Below, piece after piece: positions 35,456-44,926 of a stretch of 64,000 nt of DNA (its first letter is position 1; each line of letters starts with the position of its first letter). Source of the stretch: Niallia endozanthoxylica (GTDB taxonomy: Bacteria; Bacillota; Bacilli; Bacillales; Cytobacillaceae); NCBI RefSeq assembly GCF_008710145.1, contig NZ_VYKL01000006.1, positions 47,321-111,320 of the forward strand, written 5' to 3'. A program made the translations under genes and the position numbers. Below the pieces are notes generated by a model that saw only the letters and a list, made by a program, of their open reading frames with translations, did not search any database and was not told the DNA's origin.

Positions 35456-36532
35456 ATGAAGAAAGTATTGCAAATAGCCAGTGCTTTCATTGGAATTATT
35501 ATTGGAGCAGGATTTGCCTCAGGGCAAGAAATTCTACAATACTTTACTAGTTTTGGATTAGTGGGAACAATCGCCATTGTTATTGCTACTGCCTTATTTG
35601 CTTATGTGGGAATGATTCTAACACGATTAGGGAGCCGTATGAAGGCAAATAACCACAGTGATGTTATTTATCAAATTAGCGGAAGATTTATTGGCAGAAT
35701 CATAGACTATATTCTTGTGGCCGTACTAATTGGCGTAGGCGTTGTTATGATAGCTGGCGGCGGTTCTACTCTTCAGCAGCAATTCGGCTTGCCATTTTGG
35801 GTAGGTGCCTTACTTATGGCTACTCTATTAAGCCTTGCTGCAGTGAATAATGTGAGTCGAGTGGTTAATATCATTGGAAGCATTACACCCTTTCTAATCA
35901 TTTCTGTCATCCTTGTAGCGATTTATACCCTTTTTACAATGGATGGCTCACTTTCTCAGCTAGGTACGATTGCTGCCCAGCAGCCAAAGGCCTTACCGAA
36001 CTGGGCCTTATCAGCGATTAATTATGTATCATTTAATATCGCTGTTGGCGCATCCATGTCCATCGTCATGGGCGGAGATGAATCGAACGAAAAGACGGCC
36101 GCATGGGGAGGGTTAGTTGGAGGATTAGGGATTGGCGTCCTCATTTTATTAAGTCATTATGCGATTCTAGCAAACATCGAATCCATTGCAGGTTATGATA
36201 TGCCTATGTTAAAAATTGTAGATGATCTTTCACCCGTCTTAGGCTTCATTTATTCTTTAATCCTATATGGAATGGTTTTCAATACAGGCCTTAGTATGTT
36301 TTACTCATTTGGTGCCCGCTTTGCCCATACAGGAACCAAAAAGTTTAATATCATAACAGTCGGGTCCATCGCAGCTGGTTTTGGATTAAGCTTTGTTGGT
36401 TTCACAAGTCTTGTATCCATCTTCTACCCATTATTCGGTTACCTTGGTCTAGTTCTTAGCGCTGTACTTATCATCGCATCTTTCAGAATGAAAAAGTATC
36501 AAGCACTTTCATCTGAGAAAGAGATTGCTTGA
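35456..36532 (+). CDS. ykvI: YkvI-like membrane transporter
   Basis: 358 residues from the ATG at 35456 (TTGGGGG 8 nt upstream). About ten membrane helices with a LeuT-like start IASAFIGIIIGAGFASGQEI, the pattern of B. subtilis YkvI and relatives within the APC/amino-acid transporter group. Substrate unknown. Its TGA stop overlaps a REP-like unit (TGAAAC). Confidence 0.8.
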   Translation: MKKVLQIASAFIGIIIGAGFASGQEILQYFTSFGLVGTIAIVIATALFAYVGMILTRLGSRMKANNHSDVIYQISGRFIGRIIDYILVAVLIGVGVVMIAGGGSTLQQQFGLPFWVGALLMATLLSLAAVNNVSRVVNIIGSITPFLIISVILVAIYTLFTMDGSLSQLGTIAAQQPKALPNWALSAINYVSFNIAVGASMSIVMGGDESNEKTAAWGGLVGGLGIGVLILLSHYAILANIESIAGYDMPMLKIVDDLSPVLGFIYSLILYGMVFNTGLSMFYSFGARFAHTGTKKFNIITVGSIAAGFGLSFVGFTSLVSIFYPLFGYLGLVLSAVLIIASFRMKKYQALSSEKEIA

Positions 36533-36555
36533 AACACCGGGACGGTTCGCGTTTC
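36531..36555. repeat. REP-like unit overlapping ykvI stop codon
   Basis: GAAACACCGGGACGGTTC followed by GCGTTTC. The last two bases of the TGA stop are the first two bases of the unit. Confidence 0.75.
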
Positions 36556-37199
36556 AACAACTCCTTTATTAACCAATAGGGGACACAGCCGAACCATCCC
36601 TTTTATCAGAATGACGAAAAGGACATGAACGAAAGATTGTATCGTGAGAGGATAAGGAATAACCTTATCCTCTTATTCTATAAGATTAATACGAAAGCAA
36701 ACTTTGTGAGCAACAGCTAATTAGTTTATGTGCTCTATCCCCTTATTTTTATTGCCCTCCTAGAAGACCAACTGCTGTACCTAAACGCATCCTTATCATA
36801 ATTACCCAATCACACCTACCTTTGTACTATTCAACACAGCCTTTTCGTTTTAGAAAAAACAACTAAGAAACGTAGAGACGGTTCTTCTCGCGCTTCACGA
36901 AGGCCGAGGGTAACCACCGTGACAGGCTCCGATTTCGCTCAAAATGATTGGGACATGTTACCTATCCCCTTTCCCCTAAATAAAAAGAACTTTTCCTCCT
37001 ACCCCCATAAACTTAAATGAAATTCCTAAGTTTTTAATATACAGTCATTTTTTGTCGAAAAATCTTCTGCTTAATGAGCAGCATTCAAATTCACTTCGGT
37101 TAACGTTCCAATCCATTGTTCAAAGCTATAACTAGTATAAACTCATCTATTAAACAGAATGATAGTTTTTTCGATATTACACCTATGAGGAGGAGTTTA
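36533..37199. other. Intergenic region, 667 bp
   Basis: Holds a REP unit at its left edge, a hairpin AGAGGATAAGG/CCTTATCCTCT (36647-36673) that may terminate ykvI transcription, another REP unit around 36866-36895 (GAAACGTAGAGACGGTTCT...GCGCTTCAC), and an AT-rich promoter region before 37200. No coding signal was found. Confidence 0.5.
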
Positions 37200-40100
37200 A
37201 TGAATAGATTTTTCAGGTGGGTGATCCGATCATTATTTGCACCCGTTACCGGACATGCAGGATCTATTGCGAGTACCATTGGTTTTTTTCTAGCCTTTTT
37301 GCCTTTAGATAGTTTACAAGTTCCATTAATAATTGCTTTTTCACTTTTGTTGCGGCTTAATATTATTGCCTTATTCCTTGGAACATTGATTACGACTTTT
37401 ATTCCTACTATCCGTGATTTACCCGTTCTCGATTTACCTATTTCGAAAGATTTGGGGTTCATTTCTGACTTAATAACGAACGCACAAGTATCACAATCCG
37501 TTGCAGCAGGTGTCCTAGGAGGTTTCATCGGTCTTGTGTGCTATGTTTTCTTCCTCTGGTTTTACAATTTGGGGCTGAAAAAAAGGGAACAAAATCAAGA
37601 ACATGTTTTTCTTGATCCTGGCAAAAGACGTTGGTCTATTATTACACGAATAACTGCAGGCTTTGCTGCTCTCATTATTTTAGTATCATCTTTTTTCATC
37701 GAAAGCCTTTATACTGACCCAGAATTTCCTGAGCTTCAATTGAAGAAGAGCACGGCAATCGAACCCATTCATACAAGCTTTAGTGAGGAAGAGCTTGCTT
37801 CTCAGATTCAAGAAACGGCCCCTTCCCCTCTTACTGAAGAAACGATGGAGCTATTAAACAAAACACAAATGACTACCAAACAAGAAGTGTATGGCTTTTA
37901 TGTCAATTGGGACGAAAAAAGCAAAATTTCTTTTAAAGAGAATTTGGATTCTCTTACAGCGATTGTGCCGGAATGGGTGCAGCTTACTCCTAGCCTTACC
38001 TTTAAGACGAGTACGGACAAATCAATTGTTACAACGGCAAAGGCGAATAATGTGAAAATCCTTCCATTAGTTAGTAATTATACGAATAATAAATGGGATG
38101 GCGATCTCCTGCACCAGTTATTTACTACTCCTGGCGCCGAAGACCTTTTTATTAAAAATTTATTGGCTTATGTGAGAACCAATGATTTTGACGGGATTAA
38201 TATAGACTTTGAAAATATAAATCAACAGGATAAAGATTATTTTACTCGTTTTATGAAGAAAGTATCTGAAGCCTTTCACCAGCATCATCTCATGGTGACA
38301 GTGGCTGTCCCGCCGCTGAATGATAGTATCGACTATGCTTCTGTAGCAGCTAGCGTTGATCGGATGTTCGTTATGCTATATGACCAGCACCACTCCATGA
38401 GTACACCTGGACCTATCGCTTCAACTGAATGGATTAAAGAGACCTTATACAAGCTCGATATTCCTTTCGAAAAATTGATTGTGAGCTTAGGAAACTACGG
38501 CTACGACTGGGAAGAAAACTCTCAACAGCCGGCAGAGGCGATGACGTTCGGGGATATCATGAATCTAGGAGTAGGTACGAACCTTCAAATCCATTGGAAC
38601 AAACAAGCAGGAAACCCTTATGTACGTTATAAAAGGAATGGAAAAAACCATGTTGTTTGGTTTTTGGATGCTGCTACGTTTTATAATCAAATGAAATTAT
38701 CGATAGCCAGCGGTTCGAAAGGAATAGCGATTTGGCGCCTCGGTTCTGAAGATCCTTCTATTTGGAATTACATGAATAAACCAAAGGAAATAGACAATCC
38801 CTCCAATGCCCTTAAAACCTTGGTCAGTTCTGATCCTGTTCACCATACAGGGGCTGGAGAGGTCATAAAAATCATTTCTGAATTAGAAAAGGGGAAAAGA
38901 ACGATTCAATTGGATTCAAATGGATTGATTCAGGATGAAGTCTATAATAAATTACCAAAGCCTATTCATGTGGCTAGGTATGGTCAATCGAAAAAAAAGG
39001 ACATTGTCCTTACCTTTGATGACGGCCCGGACCCAACTTATACAACACAAATATTGGACATTTTGGACAAAAATGATATAAAAGGGACCTTCTTTATCCT
39101 TGGTAAGAATGCGATGATGCATCCCGAACTGGTGGAAAGAATGTATAAGGAAGGCCATGAAATTGGCAGCCATACCTTTTCCCATTCAAATGTGGCATCC
39201 CTCACATCTTTTCAAACGAAGATAGAGCTTAATGTAAATCAACGGTTATTTCAAGCTATTACAGGTCATTCCATGAGCCTATTCCGCCCGCCGTTTGAGG
39301 CCGGTGCAGAGCCGAGTACAAAGAATCAGCTGCTGCCTATCATACGGGCACAGGATATGGGTTATACCATGGTTGGTCAATTTATTGACTCTGACGATTG
39401 GAAGGGAATTTCCAGTACTGAAATTGTCAAACGGGTATTAGATCAACTGCCAGAAGGAAATGTTATTTTGCTGCACGATGCTGGCGGTGACCGCACTAAC
39501 ACGGTAGAGGCCTTGCCACTAATTATTAAAGAGCTGAAAAATCGCGGATACACTTTTACCACCACCGGTGAACTAATCGGAAAAAGTGAAAGTCAAATGA
39601 TGCCCCCGGTTACGAAGCAGGACAGCCCTTATCTCATCTATGACAAGGCCGTATTTAAGATCATACAAGGCTGGAGTTCAGGCATAAGTCTCTTGTTCTA
39701 CTCTGCTATCCTTTTAGGAATCTTACGCCTGGCTATCTTCGTTTTTCTTTCTAGAAAACAGATAAAAAGGCATAAAGAGACTGAGATTGACCCGTCCTTT
39801 ACACCTTTTGTCAGTGTCGTGATCGCTGCCTATAACGAGGAGAAAGTTATTTGTAAAACGGTTGATTCGATTTTATCTAGTGATTACGCAAGCTTCGAGA
39901 TACTGATTATCGACGATGGATCAAAGGATGATACGGCTGCTGTTGTTCAAAAAGCTTATGCCCGTCATCCTCAAGTGAGATTAATCAAAAAACCGAATGG
40001 GGGAAAATCATCGGCTGTTAACCTTGGTTTTAAAAAAGCAAAAGGAGAAATCGTAGTAGCTCTTGATGCGGACACACTCATTGCTGAAGATGCCATCTCA

Positions 40101-40901
40101 CTGCTTGTCAACCATTTTAAAGATGAACATGTTGCCGCTGTTTCAGGGAATGTAAAGGTAGGCAATAAGGGGAATCTCCTTACAAAATGGCAGCATATTG
40201 AATATGTGACAGGCTTTAATTTAGAGAGAAGGGCCTTTGCCGTCCTGAATTGCATTACGGTTGTTCCAGGAGCAATCGGTGCATGGAGAAAATCAGAGGT
40301 AGAAAAAGCCGGGTTCTATCAAGAAGATACATTGGCAGAGGATACAGATATCACGCTGACTCTCTTACGTCTTGGGAAAAAAATTGAATTTGAAGAAAGA
40401 GCGTATGCCTATACAGAAGTACCAGAAGATATAAAAAGCCTTGTAAAGCAGCGTTACCGTTGGGTATATGGTACGTTACAATGCTTATGGAAACATCGCG
40501 GGGCATTATTTAATAAAAAACATCGCTCATTAGGATATATCGGTCTTCCTAACATGTGGCTGTTCCAATATATTTATCAAACCATCTCGCCGATTGCAGA
40601 TGTATTGTTTATTATGGCTCTTTTTGGTAAGCACCCTGGTAAAGCAGTTATTGGATTTGTCTTGTTTTACTTGTTGGATTTCTTTACTTCTCTATATGCC
40701 TTTCGATTGGAGAAAGAAAGCCCCAAACCGCTAGCCTCCTTGTTTCTACAACGAATTATATACAAGCAGCTTATGGCCTATGTCGTCATAAAATCAATCT
40801 TTTCGGCGCTAAAGGGAGTAACGGTTGGTTGGAATAAGCTAAAAAGAAAAGGGAATGTCACCCAGGAAACACCTCTTGTGGAGGTGAAAGAAAAAATATA
40901 A
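37200..40901 (+). CDS. DUF2062-GH18-polysaccharide deacetylase-GT2 fusion protein
   Basis: 1233 residues from the ATG at 37200 (GAGGAGG site). Domains in order: DUF2062-like membrane part with helices (residues ~1-125); membrane anchor 150-168; GH18-like domain ~228-530 with DGINIDFE (331-338, catalytic Glu338); NodB deacetylase ~600-795 with TFDDGP (D607, D608) and SHTFSH (H658, H662); helix 826-850; GT2 synthase 868-1090 with AAYNE, LDADT (956-960), EDTD (1047-1050) and QRYRW (1084-1088); terminal helices. It could polymerise a GlcNAc-type polymer inside, then deacetylate and trim it outside. Triple GH18-PDA-GT2 proteins are known in Firmicutes; the DUF2062 head is notable. No partner genes are adjacent. 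Confidence 0.88.
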   Translation: MNRFFRWVIRSLFAPVTGHAGSIASTIGFFLAFLPLDSLQVPLIIAFSLLLRLNIIALFLGTLITTFIPTIRDLPVLDLPISKDLGFISDLITNAQVSQSVAAGVLGGFIGLVCYVFFLWFYNLGLKKREQNQEHVFLDPGKRRWSIITRITAGFAALIILVSSFFIESLYTDPEFPELQLKKSTAIEPIHTSFSEEELASQIQETAPSPLTEETMELLNKTQMTTKQEVYGFYVNWDEKSKISFKENLDSLTAIVPEWVQLTPSLTFKTSTDKSIVTTAKANNVKILPLVSNYTNNKWDGDLLHQLFTTPGAEDLFIKNLLAYVRTNDFDGINIDFENINQQDKDYFTRFMKKVSEAFHQHHLMVTVAVPPLNDSIDYASVAASVDRMFVMLYDQHHSMSTPGPIASTEWIKETLYKLDIPFEKLIVSLGNYGYDWEENSQQPAEAMTFGDIMNLGVGTNLQIHWNKQAGNPYVRYKRNGKNHVVWFLDAATFYNQMKLSIASGSKGIAIWRLGSEDPSIWNYMNKPKEIDNPSNALKTLVSSDPVHHTGAGEVIKIISELEKGKRTIQLDSNGLIQDEVYNKLPKPIHVARYGQSKKKDIVLTFDDGPDPTYTTQILDILDKNDIKGTFFILGKNAMMHPELVERMYKEGHEIGSHTFSHSNVASLTSFQTKIELNVNQRLFQAITGHSMSLFRPPFEAGAEPSTKNQLLPIIRAQDMGYTMVGQFIDSDDWKGISSTEIVKRVLDQLPEGNVILLHDAGGDRTNTVEALPLIIKELKNRGYTFTTTGELIGKSESQMMPPVTKQDSPYLIYDKAVFKIIQGWSSGISLLFYSAILLGILRLAIFVFLSRKQIKRHKETEIDPSFTPFVSVVIAAYNEEKVICKTVDSILSSDYASFEILIIDDGSKDDTAAVVQKAYARHPQVRLIKKPNGGKSSAVNLGFKKAKGEIVVALDADTLIAEDAISLLVNHFKDEHVAAVSGNVKVGNKGNLLTKWQHIEYVTGFNLERRAFAVLNCITVVPGAIGAWRKSEVEKAGFYQEDTLAEDTDITLTLLRLGKKIEFEERAYAYTEVPEDIKSLVKQRYRWVYGTLQCLWKHRGALFNKKHRSLGYIGLPNMWLFQYIYQTISPIADVLFIMALFGKHPGKAVIGFVLFYLLDFFTSLYAFRLEKESPKPLASLFLQRIIYKQLMAYVVIKSIFSALKGVTVGWNKLKRKGNVTQETPLVEVKEKI

Positions 40902-40916
40902 TAGCATTTCTGCTAA

Positions 40917-40945
40917 AGGCCTTTCCATATGGAAAGGTCTTTTTA
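40917..40945 (+). terminator. Terminator of the large fusion gene
   Basis: AGGCCTTTCC/GGAAAGGTCT stem followed by TTTTAT, 16 nt after the stop. Confidence 0.8.
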
Positions 40946-40958
40946 TCATGATGTATAA

Positions 40959-40990
40959 CAAAAAAAGGACCACCGTCTAATGGTGATCCT
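40959..40990 (-). terminator. Terminator of the Thr/Pro-rich protein gene
   Basis: On the minus strand AGGATCACC and GGTGGTCCT pair and are followed by TTTTTTTG, 12 nt past the stop at 41002. Confidence 0.8.
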
Positions 40991-41001
40991 GATTGAAAGA
41001 A

Positions 41002-41712
41002 CTACATATCCTTTCCTTTATTTGCTTTTTTAACTTGATTTTCTTCTTTTACAGCTTGAGAAACTTGTTGTCCATAATTACCTGCAGCTGCTGGATTAGC
41101 TTCCGGCGCATTAGGTTTAGTTGCTGCCACTGGCACTGGTTCACTTGGTGCAGTCGTTTCTGGCGCCGCAGGTGTAGTCGTTGGCGCTGGTTCATTTGAC
41201 GCAGGTGTAGTCGTTGGCATTGGTGCTTGTTCTTCTGATGTAGGCGTTGACGTTGGTGCTGGTTCACTTGGACTATTCGTTCTTGGAGTCGTGGATGTAC
41301 TCGTTGGCGTTGATCCTTTTGAGCTAGTTCCAGAAGGAGGTGCGGCCGTTGCCACAGTCGAATGTTCAGAAGTCGTTGCAGTGGTCTTGATTACGCCTTC
41401 AGTATTCTGGTTATTGGCGGCTATCGTCTTCGTCTCACTCATGTTTCTATTATTTTCAGCTACCTGGACAGCAGCAGGATGAAGTGAAGGCTTGGTTTCC
41501 ACGTCTTTCACAATCGATATTGATAGTTGATCTTTCGATGGTTTTTCGTCTTGGTTGGTTACATCCGATTGTTTTGGTACTTCAGATATCGCGATATCCT
41601 TTTCTTTTAGTCCCCGTTTAGGAGATTCCTGGACTAACAGGGCGTTCGTAATAGAAAACGTAACAGCTCCCGCTAAAACCATGGCAAAAGCTCCCTTAGT
41701 CAATTTTTTCAT
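41002..41712 (-). CDS. Secreted Thr/Pro/Ala-rich low-complexity protein
   Basis: 236 residues. The N-terminal signal or anchor (KKLTKGAFAMVLAGAVTFSI) is followed by a charged stretch to ~residue 100 and then a Pro/Thr/Ser/Ala repeat region (100-205) with repeated 'EPAPT-TPA/S' units. The C-terminal 30 residues are Lys/Gln-rich. It looks like a surface-associated, possibly glycosylated, spacer protein. No catalytic domain. Repeats of this type evolve fast, so homology would be hard to find. The product is unnamed. Confidence 0.65.
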   Translation of the reverse strand: MKKLTKGAFAMVLAGAVTFSITNALLVQESPKRGLKEKDIAISEVPKQSDVTNQDEKPSKDQLSISIVKDVETKPSLHPAAVQVAENNRNMSETKTIAANNQNTEGVIKTTATTSEHSTVATAAPPSGTSSKGSTPTSTSTTPRTNSPSEPAPTSTPTSEEQAPMPTTTPASNEPAPTTTPAAPETTAPSEPVPVAATKPNAPEANPAAAGNYGQQVSQAVKEENQVKKANKGKDM

Positions 41713-42028
41713 CTTATTCCCCTCATGTCTAATCTATTGTCATCTTAATAGAATACGAACGAACTAAATAGATTATGGGGGTACTGCGAAAACAAAATCG
41801 TGAATCTCATCACTCGCTTTCAATTTCAATACTGTATTTAGAAATGATACGCACGGAGAAGAACTGTATCACAGAAAAGCGATGGGTCATTCTAGCGTTT
41901 TCATATGAAGCGTCCCCATGTTTCCATTCGAGGTGTCACAGTTACACACACTAATGTTTTTTCTGAATGAAAATCCTCCAAATTCGGAAGACTAGAAGAG
42001 GATGTTTTTTCTAGAGGAGGAAAGAATA
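41713..42028. other. Intergenic region, 316 bp
   Basis: Divergent promoter space between the Thr/Pro-rich protein gene and the dioxygenase gene. A degenerate REP-like stretch ('gaagcgtccccatgtttcc') is at about 41907-41925. Nothing else was recognised. Confidence 0.4.
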
Positions 42029-42928
42029 ATGATTCGTCATAAAAAATTAGGTTACGTTGTATTAAATGTAACAAATCTTGATAACTCCGTTGATTTTTAT
42101 GAGAATATTGTTGGACTGCAGGTAGTTGAACTGAAAAATACGATTGCCTTCTTAAGATGCAGCAGTGACCATCACAATTTGATTCTTGAACAAGCAGGAG
42201 AAGCAGGTTTGAAAAGGGTGGCCTATGAACTGGAAAAAGAGGATCAATTTCAAGGGGTCTTCGACTATTTAACAGAAAAGGGCTTAAATCCGATAGAATT
42301 GAGTGCAGAAGAAACACAAAGCTTGGCTCAAGGCAGAACATTGCGATTTAAAGATCCACATATGGGAGTAACCTATGAATACTATGTGGATATGAAGCAA
42401 ATGGATTCCCCATTTGTTCCTAAGAAAGCGAAAATTACAAGGTTTTTACATGTTGTATATGAAACAAATAAATATGAAGAGATGTTAGATTTCTTTACGA
42501 ATACATTAAACTTCAGAGTATCTGATACCTCGTCAGATAATAAAGAAAGTTCCTGGGCATGGTTAAGAGCGTTCCCTTCACCCTATCATCATGACATGGC
42601 CATTACTAAGGGTGCAGAAAATAAATTAAATCATCTTGCTTACCAAGCTGAAAGAGTGGATGATATTGGGATTCAAGTCAACAAATTAAAAAATGCAAAT
42701 GTTCCAATCCTTTTCGGGCCGGGAAGACATCGTCCATCCAGCAGTGTTTTCCTTTACTTTGCTGACCCTGATCGCATAACGCTTGAATATAGCCAAGGAA
42801 TGGAAGAATTCCCTGAAGAAGGAGCAAGGCAACCACGTGAATTGGAACCAACTCCAGAAACCATCGACGAATGGGGAGGAACCCCTGAGCCTGATTTTGG
42901 GAAGTTTGGTAAGTTAATTACTGACTGA
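42029..42928 (+). CDS. Two-domain extradiol ring-cleavage dioxygenase (VOC superfamily)
   Basis: 299 residues from the ATG at 42029 (AGAGGAGG site). Two VOC domains (about 5-125 and 135-260). The second holds the Fe(II) ligand set expected for type I extradiol dioxygenases: H141 (FLHVVY), H202 (LNHLAY) and E253 (TLEYSQG), plus a second-sphere His pair at 187-188. It likely cleaves a catechol-type ring next to the diol. It faces a Rieske oxygenase gene across a bidirectional terminator, suggesting both serve an aromatic catabolic step. The precise substrate is unknown. Confidence 0.85.
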   Translation: MIRHKKLGYVVLNVTNLDNSVDFYENIVGLQVVELKNTIAFLRCSSDHHNLILEQAGEAGLKRVAYELEKEDQFQGVFDYLTEKGLNPIELSAEETQSLAQGRTLRFKDPHMGVTYEYYVDMKQMDSPFVPKKAKITRFLHVVYETNKYEEMLDFFTNTLNFRVSDTSSDNKESSWAWLRAFPSPYHHDMAITKGAENKLNHLAYQAERVDDIGIQVNKLKNANVPILFGPGRHRPSSSVFLYFADPDRITLEYSQGMEEFPEEGARQPRELEPTPETIDEWGGTPEPDFGKFGKLITD

Positions 42929-42968
42929 GGATTCTTGAAACAATCATCAACCAATACAAAAAAAGAAA

Positions 42969-43006
42969 AAATCACTTCCATTCAATTTTTGAACAGGAAG
43001 TGATTT
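42969..43006. terminator. Bidirectional terminator
   Basis: AAATCACTTCC and GGAAGTGATTT arms with T-runs on both strands, between the two convergent oxygenase genes. Confidence 0.8.
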
Positions 43007-43118
43007 CTTTTTGTTAAAAAAGGTTGCTAATATGAATATTCAACGTACGCTTCTTTTTTTAACAATCGTCATCCAGTCTCATGATAAAATCATTCTACAA
43101 TTTAATGACGTATTTTAT

Positions 43119-44429
43119 TTATGCGTTAGCCTTTCCAGCCACTTCTTTACCTTCTTGTCTTGCTTCTTCAGCCAATATTAATTCATTCCATCTGCGCCAG
43201 AATGCACGCATTTGTGCTTCGTCTGTTGCTTGAGGTACTTCTCTGTTCATCCCTTTAGAGATATCGTTCCAGCCCGCTTCTTTCGCATTTGAGAAACCTT
43301 CTTGACAAAGTTCAAGTGCTTCGTTGTCATCTGGAGTGGCGAAACCTGATGGCCCTAAGAACTCTAGGAAGCTGTCGTTACGAACTTGTCTAAAGTTTTC
43401 ATTTTCAGCTTTTGGAGCTAATGCATAACCGGTTACCTCAATGTATCCAGGTTCGATTGGATAGAACGTTCTGATGGTAATCGCCATGATATCGTTAATG
43501 ATTAAGTTAGGGAAAATCCAGATATTACGGTTTTTCTTAGCGATTCGATGAGCTCTTTCTTTACCAAATTGTGCTTCTAATCTTTCAATGTTCTTATCAA
43601 TAATTCCTTTCGCTTCTTCTCCGTACCCTTCAATCCATTTACCTACTGGTCTTGGCCATGCAGAGTAGTATTCCATAACCGCATGACCGCCGCCTAAATC
43701 CTTCCCTTCACCAACAAGACTGTCTTTTTCCATCGTACCACCACGTGTAGCCACAATATCAAAATACGTTTTGTGTGTAGGAACACCATGGTATAAGTCA
43801 ACACTGTTTTCGCCTAGAAGCTTCCAATTCGCACGTACACTGTATTGTTGCGGATCGGTTAGAACCTCCATTCCAAGTGTTGGATCTTCAGCAGCATATG
43901 CTTGGTCAGCAACTAAATCAAGATATTCTCTTGCGTTTCCTAAGTATTCTTCTAAAGATACAGCGTTATCGTCGAAGTTAACGAACATAAATCCACGATA
44001 GTTTTCCAAACGCTTGACCGTAGCAAGGTTTTTACCGCCATCACAGTTATGGTCATTTGGGAAACCTGCTTTGTCAGGCATACCCACTAACTCACCTTGG
44101 TTATTAAAGCTCCATGCATGGTAGAAGCAACGAAATACTTTAGAGTTCCCACTTGCTTCACGCGTAACTAATGCCCCGCGGTGTGGACAGCTGTTATAGA
44201 AAGCGCGGATGACACCATCTTGGCTGCGAGTGAAAATTAAGTTGCGCCCTCCCACTTTTCTTCTATGGAAGTCACCTTTGTTTGCTAGTTCAGACTCATG
44301 TCCAATATAAAGCCAGCACTTACTGAAAATAGCTTCTCTTTCTGTTTCTAAAATTTCTGGATTAATGAAAGCTTGACGATTCACTTTAAATGATAATTTT
44401 TCTTGATTTTCGCGAACATATTTACTCAT
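43119..44429 (-). CDS. Rieske-type aromatic ring-hydroxylating oxygenase, alpha subunit
   Basis: 436 residues. Rieske [2Fe-2S] ligands C81, H83, C101, H104 (CPHRG...CFYHAW). The mononuclear iron site starts with D211-H214-H219 in the segment ending SVDLYHGVPTHKTYFD. The length fits oxygenase large subunits of the naphthalene/benzoate dioxygenase class. Such enzymes need a reductase and often a ferredoxin and beta subunit; none of these is within this window. A GGAGGGAAAAATG start context supports the ATG at 44429. Confidence 0.92.
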   Translation of the reverse strand: MSKYVRENQEKLSFKVNRQAFINPEILETEREAIFSKCWLYIGHESELANKGDFHRRKVGGRNLIFTRSQDGVIRAFYNSCPHRGALVTREASGNSKVFRCFYHAWSFNNQGELVGMPDKAGFPNDHNCDGGKNLATVKRLENYRGFMFVNFDDNAVSLEEYLGNAREYLDLVADQAYAAEDPTLGMEVLTDPQQYSVRANWKLLGENSVDLYHGVPTHKTYFDIVATRGGTMEKDSLVGEGKDLGGGHAVMEYYSAWPRPVGKWIEGYGEEAKGIIDKNIERLEAQFGKERAHRIAKKNRNIWIFPNLIINDIMAITIRTFYPIEPGYIEVTGYALAPKAENENFRQVRNDSFLEFLGPSGFATPDDNEALELCQEGFSNAKEAGWNDISKGMNREVPQATDEAQMRAFWRRWNELILAEEARQEGKEVAGKANA

Positions 44430-44926
44430 TCATTTTTCCCTCCTAGAACTCTTGAAGCAATAGATTACATACCTTGAAAAAGTTCAACGTTTTTTGGTTG
44501 TCTTGTCCCCTGCCATGAATATCAATCATTTATCTACTAATCACAGCTGCTCTTTCAAAGCTAAGAATAGTATCTATCTGCAACTTCTTCTGAATAGACT
44601 TCCCTCCCCATAGGGATAATATGGATAAAAGAGTGACTCATTTTACGTCTATTCTCTAATTCCTCAACTAGCAGCTCATCTTCAACCTTTTAGGCCCAAT
44701 CGTTCTTCACATGTCCAGGATGTTTTACGACAACACACATGAAGTGACGGGATAATCATAAAATAGTATTTACTTTCCTGAAAACCATATTCTATTTATA
44801 GAAGTAAATATCATCATTAGCCAAGCTTTCTGAGGTGGTGGATTCTTGCCATTTCTCATTTTTCCTTGACTCATATGATTTATTAACAAAATTTGGGTGA
44901 TTATAATGACGGGAGTGCGATAAAGT
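44430..44926. other. Intergenic region, 497 bp
   Basis: Divergent promoter space for the Rieske oxygenase and fumC genes. AT-rich, with no convincing ORF, riboswitch or repeat that I can recognise. Confidence 0.4.

Noticed and set aside
41049..41267. Gln/His-rich frame antiparallel or shifted to the Thr/Pro-rich protein
   Set aside because: A by-product of the repetitive DNA of the real gene in another frame.
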